A stretch of DNA of 64,000 nt, taken from the NCBI GenBank assembly GCA_902729315.2, contig LR746274.1:8957940-9021939 (forward strand), written 5' to 3'. Positions 10,776 to 23,457 of the stretch are shown here, piece by piece (position 1 is the first letter of the stretch; every line of letters starts with the position of its first letter). This DNA comes from Spirodela intermedia. Its lineage: Eukaryota > Streptophyta > Magnoliopsida > Alismatales > Araceae. The notes beneath the pieces are model-generated. The model was not told where the DNA came from, made no database searches, and saw only the letters and a program-made list of their open reading frames with translations. The position numbers were made by a program, and so were the translations under genes.

Positions 10776-13050
10776 GAGTTATCAAATTTCGATTTTTTTC
10801 ATAATACTGAAGATTTAAGGGTAAATTTTTAAGTAAAGCATGCTAACATATAATGAAAGAATATTCAAAATATAGACATGCTATACATGCTTGTAAAAAT
10901 CATACAATAAGTTTGTACTTTCTCCAAGTAATCTAAAAGTATGCTTTACTTGATTTTTAATTAAATGTATATCCTTTAAAATGAACTAATGCACCAAATA
11001 CTCTAATTATGTGCTATTTATCACATAAAAATGATATATTATCAATAAGCCTCCACATCTTGATCCATGTTGGGCTAGTATTAGATGCTAGATAGTAGGA
11101 CATGTATACACTCATATTTGGGGTATTCAATGTTAGGTGTGTCATGTGATTCTCATAATAGGCATTGATGCAGCCTACATATATGTGACATGTATACTTT
11201 GAACTCACAGGAAAATTCATCAAAGAATGTATGATGACAAGACTTGAAGTTGTACAACTTTACCTTAGGTATGAGCTGGGGGAGGCCAGTATGATGGTTG
11301 ACATCCTCAATTGCAAAGAACATGAAACTGGCCTTGAGGAGTTATCAACAACATAAATAACTATTTTGAAGGCGATTTCTGCCTCCCTAACCACTAATTG
11401 AAAGGTGATACACCTACTATAAAATCATCAATGCATGACCACCAGCCATATAGTCCTCAGTGAGTCTATGGGTTGAAATGATCCAATATTGAGTGTTTTG
11501 GCCTCAGTAAGCCTAAGTGGTGAAGAATAAGCCATCAACCAACCTTAATAGTATTATGAATGGTAAATATTCTGATCAACATAGCCTGAACCTTCTCTAG
11601 ATTCAAAACCATTTATTTGTGATCATGGAGGCCTCAAAATACTAGAGTGAGTTAGTGAGGGCTGAACTCAAATGACCATCTTAATCTCTAGGTGCTTAGG
11701 ACGCAGATCTAACTTGACCCCAAAGAGTTAATATCATTTTGGGGGTGTGAGAAATGCTCTTCAGAAAATCCCCTTTCATTTTTTGCTTCCTTCTGTTCTC
11801 TTTTCCTTATTCTCAAAGTGGCTGACCATTAGATTTTTGGCGAAAAGCCCTCTTTAATGCAACGCTTATTGGGGCCCATTGGTCATCTTAGTGGCTCGTT
11901 GAGCAACATTTATCAAGCAATGTGTGTGCTCGAAAATACAGAGAAAATACAACCATTAACTTTGTAAAATTCATAGTAAATGTGAAACATTTGAATGTTG
12001 AGATGAAGCTTGCTATATTGTGTTGCTCTTCAAATAAACTTTCTCAATGTGTCATATAAGTCACTCTTTCTCACAGCTGAAGATCATTTTAGTTATATAG
12101 ATTATAAATGTGAAACATTTTGCCCTTAAATATATTAGATACTTGTAAAAATCATAACAAATTTTAATGATTGAATTTTGATGTGGCATTTTTTTTCTTA
12201 TGTTATTTTGCCATTTATCATTCAATGAGTTCTCACATGTCCATGTCTGACGCCAATTTCAACATAGAGCTATTTTCTTCAAATTAAGTATAAGCATTTA
12301 GTGGTCCCTTGAACGAATTTCAGTTAATTTAAATTATGATAATTCACAAATTTAATGCAATATAAAGTTAACATGTATATATTACCAAATTAAATGGCAT
12401 CATCAAAATATTGTGAGGTTCTTGGAAGTCAACAACTAGAAGTATTAGTGTGTATCTCAGATTATTTGGTGCAATCAAGTAATTGTGAGACCAATTTATT
12501 TGTGACTACCTGCTGCAGTATAGCAAAAGTGTGTTGGGACTCTTCTGTCCAATGCTACTTTGCTCATAGCCATGAGTTCTACTGTAGAAACAATATGCAA
12601 AAAACCAAAGTTGTTAAATGTATGAAAGGTAAAGTCTAGTCTTGCAATTTTAACTGCATAAAACAGATGGGCCAGCCATTTCGAAAATGTGAAGTTTTTT
12701 TTAGTATGTGGACCACAAAGATGAGAATATTGAAAAATGTTCAAAATCAAACTAGGCCCTAATAAAGCATGTGAATAATACGTTAGGGCCTTAGTTTTTA
12801 ATAACTATCTAATTTTTAAGACGTTTTAAATTTATTTCTTAAATTGATTCATTTTTTAGGAGCGCCCCAGCTATTTTTTGCCCTATTTAAAAACAGCCAC
12901 ACTGTAATCCTAAAATCATCTTGCCTGCAAGGAAGTGGGCATACATGTTTATGACCAAGAAATGGGTCTCTGCAGCCTTTGTAGAAGGTGGACAACATAT
13001 CTGCTCCAATCCACTGATCCTTCGCTCTTGTGTGTAATTCTAGTTTACTA
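10776..13050. other. Intergenic DNA, no gene recognised
   Basis: AT-rich sequence with no open frame above about 85 codons and no recognised domain on either strand. The last 200 bp lie on the internal side of the gypsy remnant upstream of gene B. Confidence 0.4.
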
Positions 13051-13057
13051 TCATTAA

Positions 13058-13594
13058 CCAGGTTTGACATCTAATTTTTGCAAAAATCTGACAAGGCCGA
13101 CACATTTTTGCTGCCTTACATTGGCCTGGACCAATATGTTCAACCAACGCTGAATGCCCTGACAGTATGTGGAAACATCCCAAAAGTCAAGGGATTTGCT
13201 ATTACTCACTCTATGAGAATAATAAAACGCGGGAAAAACCTCTCAAACTTTAGGACCTCTAATTAGTTTCATTACAATTCTCACTTCTCTCTTCTCAATT
13301 CCCACTTTGGGTTGCTATTACATCATGGAGCAACAATAACTACCCCTACGACAACCCGATGTTGCTATGAGACAGTGTTGGTCAGTGAGCGTAACTGTTC
13401 AGCCATCACACACAGGTGGCTCGTGGGCTCCGCCCGTTGTGTCGTCACTCATGCTAGCAGCCCATGAGGTTCATGAGACGCTCCCCTGAACTTGATCAGA
13501 GTCGTCTAATCCTCATGCGCTCTACCCGTACGCGTATGACGTGCCACACCATGCTGCTCTCTAAAGCTTGTTTCTCTATGTGAGGGGTGTGACA
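13058..13594 (-). mobile_element. Ty3-gypsy PBS and LTR remnant upstream of gene B
   Basis: A degenerate initiator-Met primer site is visible at about 13058-13073 (plus strand ccaggtttgacatcta). An LTR-like stretch runs from about 13075 to 13594, where the minus strand begins TGTCACACCCCTCACAT. It shares the ctattactcactctatgag and atgaggttcatgagacgctc blocks with the upstream regions of genes A, C or D. Confidence 0.65.
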
Positions 13595-13734
13595 CCCGGC
13601 AATAGAAGCACATACGGACATACCAGAGAATAGTAGATGAACGGTTACGTAACAGAGTTGGGAGATAAGAGGAAAGGACAAGGTACAGACGTGGACACAA
13701 ATGTCTGACTCGTGGGTCTCGAAGTCTGGTCTAC

Positions 13735-13973
13735 ATCGATCGGGCCCTAATGATGACGACCTAGACAAAGTTGCACATAATACTAAACCCGTGTTCTTTA
13801 GAAATTGCGATACCGATGGGGGCGACGAGGGTGGATAGGCGGAGAAAGTCAATGTGCCACGTGGCACACGCCTACCCTTGTCGCGGTGTAAGATGGGTCT
13901 GATGAGACCTTTCTCTTCTTATCCTCCAAGAGGTCAGAGACTTGACAGCCCTTCCTCCCGAACGGGGAGCAAC
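13735..13973 (+). promoter_or_regulatory. Conserved promoter/leader of gene B with G-box
   Basis: Homologous to the block upstream of gene A. The 12-bp palindrome TGCCACGTGGCA is intact at 13855-13866. The leader ends in cggggagcaac directly before the ATG at 13974. Confidence 0.55.
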
Positions 13974-15733
13974 ATGGTGGGAAGGCAACGCAGACGGGAG
14001 TCTTTGGTCTTCGCCGCCCTCATCCCCACCCTCATCGCCCTCTCCGCCGCCGGCGACACCTTCGTTCCCGGCGACCGCTTGGAAGACGGCGGTTCATTAG
14101 TATCCTCCGATGGAAGCTTCAAGCTGGGATTCTTCACGCCGGGGAAGTCGAATTTCAGGTATCTGGGCATCTGGTACAACCAGATCTCCGTCCAGACGGT
14201 GGTCTGGGTGGCCAACCGTGACAGTCCCCTGCCGAACAGAACGGGCATCCTATCCATCTCCATCAACGGCAGCCTCTCCCTCTCCGACACAAAGGGGGTG
14301 GCCTACTGGTCGACGCCTCCGACGAGAGTTGCCGGGCCAGTAGCCAAGCTTCTGGACGACGCCAACTTCGTCGTGGCCGGGGCCGGTGAAGGTGAGTACG
14401 CCTGGCAGAGCTTTGACCACCCCACAGACACCCTCCTTCCCGGGATGAAGTTGTGGGTCGACCGCCGGACCGGGTTGACAAAAAACTTAACTTCATGGAA
14501 GTCCGACGACGACCTTGGCACTGGGGACTACACATCCTTTTTGGACTCTCGCGGGGATCCGCAGATCATCTTAGTCCAGGGCTCCAAGCAGGTGTGGAGG
14601 TCGGGGCCGTGGGTAGGAGGAAGATTCAGCGGGATCCCCGAAATGAGGAGCTATGGCATATTCAACTTCTCCTTCGTCTCAAACGCCGACGTAGCCTACT
14701 ACCAATTCAGCACCCGGAATAAGTCCGTCCTGTCAAGGCTGGCGGTGCAGCCCAAAGGTCTGATAGAACGGCTGGTCTGGATACAGGGCGTGGGCGAGTG
14801 GAACGTCTTCTGGTCCGGTCCCAGGGACCGCTGCGATGCCTTTGGCTACTGCGGGATCTTTGGCGTCTGCGACGCCAACGAGTCTCCGATGTGTAGATGT
14901 CTCCAAGGTTTTGAACCCAAGTCCCCGGAGAACTGGAGTCTCAGAGACGGGAAGGACGGTTGCAGGCGGAGGACGGCGTTGGACTGCCAAAATGGCACCG
15001 ACGGATTCCTCTTGTTGGCTAACGCGAAGCTTCCCGACACCTCGGGGGTGATGGTGAACGAGATGGCGACGGAGGAGTGCAGGGAGGCGTGCCTGAGGAA
15101 TTGCTCCTGCACGGCCTACGCCATGAAGGAGATGATGAACGGCGGCAGGAGCAGCTGCATACTGTGGAGTGGCGTTTTGGCGGACCTCCGGGTCTACGAC
15201 GATGGCGGGCAGGACCTGTTTGTCCGTCTCGCACGTGCCGATATAGGTACGACCGGAGAAAAGTACCTTCAGCTTGGGTGGAACTCATCTTCCAGGGTTT
15301 TCAGAGCCGGCGGTTCTGACCACTTGTAAAATCGAGAAAATAGGTCTGATGGGGATCGGGACTCGCCAACAACCTCCAGCCATTGTTTCAATGACTATCC
15401 GACCGTCATCAGCGGGGATAAACGGAGGTCCACTCGCGCTGTTTATTTAATTAATTATGGTAGAGCTTTGTCTCTCTGTGCAGGTTTGCCGCCGGGTAAG
15501 GCGAACAGAAGACGGGTAGTGGCGGCAGTGTCGGCGACGGCGGCGGTCCTGGTGGGGATACTTCTGCTTGGGCTGGTGGTCGGATTTGTCCGGCGGCGGA
15601 GGGAGAGTAATAATACAGGTACGAGAACCCGTTTCTCAGAATCCTCTCCGTCTCGCCGTCTCTCCCTCTCTCTCTTTGCACGTTTCGTTCTCCATCTTCC
15701 TGTCTCTCTTTCTTTCTATCTCTCCCTCCTTTC

Positions 15734-15774
<41 letters not shown>

Positions 15775-16546
15775 CCCACTCTCCCTCGGTATGGATAACT
15801 CTTTCAGTCTCGTACCATTTTTCAGTGGTGCTCGGAAACTGCCCTATAGTGAAGAGTCAGATCTGGAACGAGGAGATGGCCAAGTCGGTGGAGCTGGATC
15901 TCCCCATGTTCGACGTCACCGCCATAGCCGCGGCGACTAATAACTTTTCCACGAACAATCTGCTCGGCGAAGGCGGCTTCGGGCCTGTTTACAAGGTCAA
16001 CTAACTCGCCTCTTTGACTGAGTAGTCCCTCGTTGTACTTGAAGATTCGGTCTTCTAATTTTTGAATTCTGGAGCGGCAGGGAAGGCTGGAAGGGAAGCA
16101 GGAGGTAGCGGTTAAGAGACTGGCGAAGAGCTCCTCGCAGGGGGTTGAACAGTTTATGAACGAGGTGAGGCTGATAGCGAAGCTCCAGCACCGAAACCTC
16201 GTCCGCCTCCTCGGGTGCTGCATCGAGGGCGAGGAGAGGATTCTCGTCTACGAGTACATGCCCAATAGAGGCCTAGACTCCTTCCTTTTCGGTTAGGCTC
16301 TCTCCCTGTACTTCCTTATTCTCTCTGTTCTCCCCTTTCTTTCCTCTATGTATATTTTTCTCTTGTCTTGGCATCCATCTATCAATTTACCCCTCCCGCC
16401 TTCCCTCTCCCACTCTCTCCCCTTCTCTGTATATATTTATCCTCTGTCTCTCTATCTCCATATCTCTCTATCTCCGCCTCTCTCCCTCTCCCTCTGGTCT
16501 GGGTCAGCATCTCTCTCCTTTTCTTTCTGCCAAGGTGTCTACTATC

Positions 16547-16577
<31 letters not shown>

Positions 16578-16910
16578 GTTCGTTCTTTCTTTCTCTCTCT
16601 TTCTCTGATGGGGGTCCTAAATCTTGGCAGACAAGACCAAAGGGGCGCTTCTGGACTGGGCGACGCGGTGGCGGATAATAATGGGGGTTGCGCGGGGTCT
16701 GCTGTACCTCCACCAGGACTCGCGCTTCAGGATAATCCACCGGGATCTCAAGGCCGGCAACGTCCTTCTCGATGATGACATGAACCCCAAGATCTCCGAC
16801 TTCGGCATGGCCCGGATCTTCCCCGGCGACGAGACCGAGGGCATCACTCGAAGGGTGGTCGGGACCTAGTTAGTCTGCTTGCTCTTATCGTTCTCTTTCA
16901 ATCGCCCTCG

Positions 16911-16950
<40 letters not shown>

Positions 16951-17562
16951 TACATACCCCCCACTAGCAATCTCATTGGTCAACGATATCCAGCAGCAGC
17001 TGATCTCCTTGTTACAGCGGGTACATGTCGCCGGAGTACGCCATGGACGGGAGCTTCTCAGTAAAGTCCGACGTCTTCAGTTTCGGGGTCCTTGTGCTCG
17101 AGATCATTAGTGGCAGGAGAAACAGGGGAATCTTTCACCCCGTTCGCAAACTCAATCTCCTGGGCTATGTAAGTATAGAGCTAATCTATCGACCAGCCAT
17201 GGAGGAGCTTAACGATATGTTTTAATCTCACCATGGGCGGGTGTTCTTCGCAGGCATGGAATCTTTGGAAGGAAGGCAAAGGGCTGGAGCTGGTGGACTC
17301 CTCTCTGGGGTACCCCATCCCCATGGTAGAGGTTCTCAAGTGCACACAGATCGGCCTCCTCTGCGCGCAGGACCAGCCGGAGGACCGGCCGGATATGGCG
17401 TCGGTGGTCCTCATGCTCGGCGGCGATAGGGCTGCGCTGCCGCACCCCAAGAAGCCGGAGTTCGTAGCGGCGAGAGAGCGTGCCGAGGGGTCCTCGACGT
17501 CGAGCAGGGGACTCACCCGGGCCTTCAACGACGTCACCATCTCGGACATCGACGGCCGCTGA
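13974..17562 (+). CDS. Gene B: G-type lectin S-receptor-like Ser/Thr kinase, intact, mosaic
   Basis: Exons 13974-15246, 15484-15618, 15826-15995, 16081-16291, 16631-16868, 17018-17168, 17254-17562 (2487 nt, 828 aa). An in-frame upstream ATG at 13854 lies inside the conserved promoter block and is not used in this model. Signal peptide about 1-27; lectin, S-locus/EGF-like and PAN domains fill exon 1; the span about 436-458 lies in exon 2; the kinase has Lys538, Asp635 (HRD) and Asp653 (DFG). Nucleotides 13974-14500 are almost identical to gene C, whereas about 14958-15618 (PAN, intron 1, membrane span) is almost identical to gene A. The end of exon 4 again matches gene A while its beginning matches gene C. 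This indicates gene conversion or recombination. Intron 1 (237 bp) has in-frame stops, unlike gene A. Intron 5 carries a CTGT repeat. Confidence 0.93.
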
Positions 17563-17775
17563 GCTTCCGCCGCCAAAATTTTTTTCGATAGGGTTTCCAT
17601 TTTAGCGGGAAACGTAATATGGGAACTGAATCTGTAAATTAATTAAATAATTTTTAAATTAGTGAAGTCTTAATTTGCTGACGTTACGCCCAACAGTACG
17701 TATGTTACACGCAACTAGTGAAAAATTATTGACCAACTACTTATTTTAAATGTAATTCTTAGCGGACTCGGGTGA

Positions 17776-17783
17776 TGACGTCA
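17776..17783. promoter_or_regulatory. TGACGTCA palindrome in conserved 3' flank of gene B
   Basis: A perfect 8-bp palindrome of the type bound by TGA/bZIP factors lies 214 bp after the stop codon inside a block shared with the 3' flanks of gene C (TGACGTTA, 24279-24286) and gene D (TGACGTCA, 41152-41159). Whether it regulates anything is unknown. Confidence 0.4.
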
Positions 17784-18125
17784 TAAAGCACAGTAGCACC
17801 AGAGTCCGCGAAGGCAAAACCTGCGCCGTAGTATTGGCCTTTGCCGAATTGTAGTCAACTGGGTCCCACGACCAACGGGCAACCTCGCTCAACGGTTAAT
17901 TTCGACGGCTTGCAACGTTTGGGAGAATGGCGGGGAAAAATAATTTAACTGGTTCCAGAAGCTACGAAAGAACAGTAAAAGTATATTTTAAATATTTTAT
18001 TTTTTCCACTTGCAACGGGTATAATCACACTTCCAAAGAAAGTGTATGATCGTTATGTTACCATCGCTATGAGGATCACCACCGCCCTACCTCTCTGTCT
18101 TCATCTTCTCGTTGCTTTTCCCATC

Positions 18126-18785
18126 ATTGGACAAGCTAAGTTGAATCACAGCCAAGGATTTCTCATCTAAGTCCTATTTTGCCTTCATTAACTTAGTTCT
18201 TGACATTTTCTGTTTCCCAAGTAATGCCTTATGCAGCCCTTAGTGGGTCAAGAGAGTTTTCATCTTGACATGTCACATTCTGAAACTGATGCTTTGATTG
18301 AACTTCTCAATATCAAATTTAGTAGACATCTTGTGCTTCTTTAAATGCTGAATCTAAAAGCCTAACATTGGTCAGAAGCCTAACAATGCTCTAATGCCAA
18401 TTTGTTGGAGGATGCGACAATATTTAGGGCTTAATGGGGTTGAGAATGATCTGATACAACAATAGAAGTAAGGGTGCAGATGACATAATATCCACCAGAT
18501 GATAGATGATACAAAAAGGTATAGTATGCTAATAAGCCAATACAAGATTAATGTGGTCTAAAGAGGATAAGGACACCTCATGACCACTAAACAAAAGAGA
18601 AGGAATAATATTCAATATTAATAGAGGAACAAGGTACATCAATGTATTGAGTTAATGAAGCATTGATATCAACCACCAGATGGGGAGAGGAGGAGAAGCC
18701 AGAATCCTATTTCCAACAGTCGGGGAGAAAGGGTTTCACATGCCCTTAATTTCTCTCTCTTTTTCTCTCTCCCTAAGTGATAACA
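18126..18785 (-). mobile_element. Ty1-copia 5' end: LTR, PBS and gag N-terminus (truncated)
   Basis: On the minus strand an LTR of about 383 bp (18785 to 18403) runs from TGTTATCACTTAGGG to CCTCCAACA. Next comes a primer site close to TTGGCATTAGAGC (about 18388-18400), then a gag-like frame with MSTKFDIEKFNQSISF and, after frameshifts, segments resembling KMKTLLT and DLDEKSLAVIQLSLSND. This matches the copia gag N-terminus. The element stops abruptly at about 18126, where it abuts the conserved 3' flank of gene B, so its downstream part is lost. Confidence 0.75.
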
Positions 18786-19778
18786 CATGAATAATGAGTT
18801 AAAAAACATACATTAATAAATTAAAATTTAGTATTTCGAACTTTGTTCAGCAGCTAATCACCACAGATGCATGATTGTAACATGTCTTGAGGTACACTAA
18901 CATTTCAGACATTTTTTTTGTAATTTTGTTGGATTATTATTCTCACATAATTTGATGCCATATTAAACAGGATCATCATAGGCATTGAGTATATTTTTGG
19001 GATTTATTTAATTACCCTCCAGGATTTTTTTTAGTGATTTATGAAACAAGTCAAGTGCATCTCATCAACGGCTGGGATGCAGCCATCTGACCGTTGCTTG
19101 CAACAGTTAGGAGGCTGCTCCTGTGGCGGGAGAGACATCCGACTGCTAAGAAAAGAAAGCACTTTAAAAGGACTCACCAATCCAACGGTTTGGGGCAATT
19201 GGATGGGGAGACCACCCATCCATTGGCGGGATACAGGCGAGGAAAAATCCACCAATCTATCAGCAGGTATCCTTGCTGAAGGCGCGAAGTCACTGGAACT
19301 TCTAGCGGTTTCTCTCGCACAAGTGAGAGGGGAGAAGGTGGGGCATCACCCTATACATTTGAGGGAAAAGAATGTTACGAACAGTCTTCATTGTATGAAA
19401 CACTGTGATTCTCGAATCAACCCAGAAAGGAGATGCTTTCTAGAGCTCCGCATTGCACGAGTGTAGGTGTGTCGTGACAAGATTTGAAGTTCATCTTGCC
19501 TGAACGAGGTCTCTCCTGCTGCTTTAAGTGAACGCCTCTTCCTGTGGAAATAGGGAAGGAGCAGTGATACCAGGTTAGTCTCAGGGTGATTGGAATTCCG
19601 GTTCATCTTAGGTTAGAATTCAGTCGGAAGTTACGGTTAGATTACAGTTAGAGTTAGATTACGTGATTCCATTTCTTCCCTCTGTTCATGTCGGATACGA
19701 GGAATCAGATTAGGTACCTTCGCTTATATCTCATGATTTCACTCAAATCATTCGCATCTCATCCATTACACCCTATAA

Positions 19779-19994
19779 CAAACCGAGGCTGCTATGAGAC
19801 ACTTTTGGTCAGTTGATGCAACTATTCAGTCGTCCACTCAATTGTGTCATCACTCATGCTAGTAGCTTATGAGGTTCATGAGACGCTCTTCTGAACTTGA
19901 TCAGAATCGTCTAATCCTCATGCACTCTACATGTGTTGTGGTAAGTCGGGGCCATGCCAGCATACACCTAACACATATGACGTGCCACACCATG
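19779..19994 (-). mobile_element. Truncated gypsy LTR fragment upstream of gene C
   Basis: Homologous to about 13345-13546 of the gypsy LTR before gene B, sharing gctatgagacac-ttggtcag, cactcatgctag, atgaggttcatgagacgctc and gacgtgccacaccatg. Primer site and LTR start are missing. The preceding stretch 18790-19778 holds no recognised gene. Confidence 0.55.
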
Positions 19995-20099
19995 AGGACA
20001 GTAGATGAACGGCTACGTAATTGAGTGGAGAGATAAGAGGAGAGGTCAAGGTATAGATATGAACGCAAATGTCTGACTCGTCGGTCTCGAGTCTGGTCT

Positions 20100-20363
20100 T
20101 CGTCGATTAAGCCCCAACAATGACGACCCAGACAACGTTGTACATATTCAACCCGTGTTCTTTAGAAATTGGAATACCGATAGGGGCCCCATTAGGGTTG
20201 GTAGGCGGAGAAAATCAGTTGCCACGTCGCACCCGGCAATTGTGGCTACCGCGATCGCCGTGTAAGATGGGCCTGATGAGACCTCTCTTCTTATCCTCCA
20301 AGCGGTCTGAGGGGGAGGGGAAGTGGAAGGACCCACAGCCCTTCCTCCCGAACGGGAAGAACC
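20100..20363 (+). promoter_or_regulatory. Conserved promoter/leader of gene C, G-box altered
   Basis: The promoter block of the family is present, but the palindrome reads TGCCACGTCGCA at 20220-20231, so the CACGTG core is lost by one substitution (CACGTC). The rest (gtaagatgggcc, cttatcctccaag) is retained. Confidence 0.5.
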
Positions 20364-22118
20364 ATGGTGGGAAGGCAACGCAGACGGGAGTCTTTGGTCT
20401 TCGCCGCCCTCATCCCCACCCTCATCGCCCTCTCCGCCGCCGGCGACACCTTCGTTCCCGGCGATCGCTTGGAAGACGGCAGTTCATTAGTATCCTCCGA
20501 TGGAAGCTTCAAGCTGGGATTCTTCACGCCGGGGAAGTCGAATTTCAGGTATCTGGGTATCTGGTTCAACCAGATCTCCGTCCAGACGGTGGTCTGGGTG
20601 GCCAACCGTGACAGTCCCCTGCCGAACAGAACGGGCATCCTATCCATCTCCATCAACGGCAGCCTCTCCCTCTTCGACTCAAAGGGGGTGGTCTACTGGT
20701 CGACGCCTTCGACGAGAGCTGCCGGGCCAGTAGCCAAGCTTCTGGACGACGCCAACTTCGTCGTGGCTGGCGCCGGCGGAGGTGAGTACGCCTGGCAGAG
20801 CTTTGACCACCCCACGAACACCCTCCTTCCCGGGATGAAGTTGTGGGTCGATCGCCGGACCGGGTTGACAAAAAACTTAACTTCATGGAAGTCCGATGAC
20901 GAACCTGGCGCGGGGGACTACACCTTCTTCTTGGACCCTGATGGGGATCCACAGATCTTCTTACTAGAGGGCACCAAGCGGGTGTGGAGGTCGGGGCCGT
21001 GGGTTGGAGAAAGATTCAGCGGCGTCCCAGATATGAGGAGTTACAGCATGTTCAAGCTCTTATTCGTCTCAAACGCCGATGAAGCGTACTACCAATTCAG
21101 CAACCGGAATAAGTCCGTCCTCTCAAGGTTAGTGGTGCAGTCCAAAGGTCTGATACAACGGCTGGTTTGGATAGAGAGCGAGGGCGAGGGCGAGGGCGAG
21201 TGGAGCGTCTTCTGGTCGGGGCCCACTGACCGCTGCGAAGGCTTTCGCTTCTGCGGCATCTTCGGCATCTGCGACGCCAACGAGTCTCCGCTGTGTAATT
21301 GTCTCCAAGGTTTTGATCCAAAATCACCGGAGAACTGGAATCTGATGGACTGGAAGGACGGTTGCAGGCGGAGGACGGCGGTGGACTGCCAAAATGGCAC
21401 CGACGGGTTCGTCTTGGTGGCTAACGCGAAGCTTCCTGACACCACAATGGTGGTGGTGAACGAGATGGGGAGGGAGGAGTGCAGGGAGGGGTGCCTGAGG
21501 AATTGCTCCTGCACGGCCTACGCCATTAAGGAGATCCTTGACGGCGGCAGGAGCGGTTGCATGCTGTGGAGTGGTGCGTTGACGGACCTCCGGGTCTACG
21601 ACAATGGCGGGCAAGACCTGTTTGTGCGTCTCGCGCGTGCCGATATAGGTACGACCGGAGAAAACTGCCTTCAGCTTGAGTGGAACTCGTCTTCTAGGGT
21701 TTTCAGAGCCGGGGATTCTGACTACTCGTAAAACCAAGAAAATAGGTCTGATGGGGATGGGGACTTATCAACAACCACCTGCATTTATTTCGATGAGTTT
21801 CCTACGGTCATCATCGGGGCTAAACGGAAGTCCACGCCCGCTGTTTATTTAATTAATTCGGATAGAGCTTTGATTCTCTGTGCAGGTTTGTCGCCGGGTG
21901 AGGCGAGCAGAAGACGGGTGGTGACGGCGGTGTCAGCGGCGGTGGCGGTCCTGGTGGGAATACTTCTGCTTGGGTTCGTCGCCGGGTTTGTCTGGCGGCG
22001 AAGGAAGTGTAATAATACAGGTATGAGAATCGTTTTCTCAGATCCCTCTCCGTCTCTCCCCCCCTCTTTGCGCCTTTCATTCTCCATCTTCCTGTGTCTC
22101 TCTTTGGCATTAGTGTGC

Positions 22119-22167
<49 letters not shown>

Positions 22168-23423
22168 CCTCTCCGTCTCCCTCCCTATCTCCCTCTGGAC
22201 ATAGCTAAATAGTCACAGTCCCGTTGCATTTTACAGTGGTGCTCGGAAGCTGCCCTATAGTGAAGAGGCAGAACGAGGAGATGGCCAAGTCGAGGGAGCT
22301 GGATCTCCCCCTGTTCGATCTCGCCGCCATCGTCGCGGCCACCAACCACTTTTCTACGGACAATCTGCTCGGCGAGGGCGGCTTTGGGCCCGTTTACAAG
22401 GTCAACAAACTTGCCTCTTCGACTGCATAATCCCTCGTTGAACTTGAAGATTCGGTCTTCTAATTTGTGAATTCTGGAGCTGCAGGGAAGGTTGGAAGGG
22501 AAGCAGGAGGTGGCGGTGAAGAGACTGGCGAAGAGCTCCTCGCAGGGCGTTGAACAGTTTATGAACGAGGTGAGGCTGATAGCGAAGCTCCAGCACCGAA
22601 ACCTCGTCCGCCTCCTCGGGTGCTGCATAGACGGCGAGGAGAGGTTGCTCATCTACGAGTACATGCCCAACAGAGGCCTAGACTCCTTCCTTTTCGGTGA
22701 GTCTCTCTCCCTTTACTTCCTTCGCTCTCCCTCTCCGTGCCCCCCCTTTCCTCCTACGTACATCTTTATCTCTTGTTTGCTCATGTATCTATCCATTCAC
22801 CTCTCCCTCCTTCCCTCTCTCACTCTCTCCCCTTCTCTGTATATATTTATCCTCTGTCTCGCTGTCTATCTCCATATCACTCTATCACCTTCTTCTCTCT
22901 CTCTCTCTCTCTGGTCAGTATCTCTCTTCTTTTCTTTCAGCCAAGGTATCTACTACCCTCTCTCTGTCTCCCGCTCTCTCGCTCTCTCGTCCTCTCGCTG
23001 TTTCTCTGATGGGAGACCTAAATTGGGGCAGGCAACACAAAGGGGGTACTTCTGGACTGGGCAACGCGGTGGCGGATAATTACGGGGGTTGCGCGGGGTC
23101 TACTCTACCTTCACCAGGACTCGCGCTTCAGGATTATCCACCGGGATCTCAAGGCCGGCAACGTCCTCCTCGATGATGACATGAACCCCAAGATCTCTGA
23201 CTTCGGCATGGCCCGGATCTTCGCCGGCGACGAGACCGAGGGCATCACTCGAAGGGTGGTCGGCACCTAGTTAGTCTTCTTCCTCTATCTCTTTCTCTTT
23301 CAATCGGCCTCGGTCTATCTGTCTCTATCTGTCTGTCTCTCTCATGGTTATCTCCCAGTAGCCATCTAGTCTCCCTCGCCCTGTCTCTCTCTCTATCTGT
23401 CTATCAATATCCCACTATTAGTG

Positions 23424-23457
<34 letters not shown>

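Noticed and set aside
11270-11760. Possible minus-strand retroelement polyprotein
   Set aside because: Translations in all frames gave only weak, unconvincing similarity; no conserved motif could be named.
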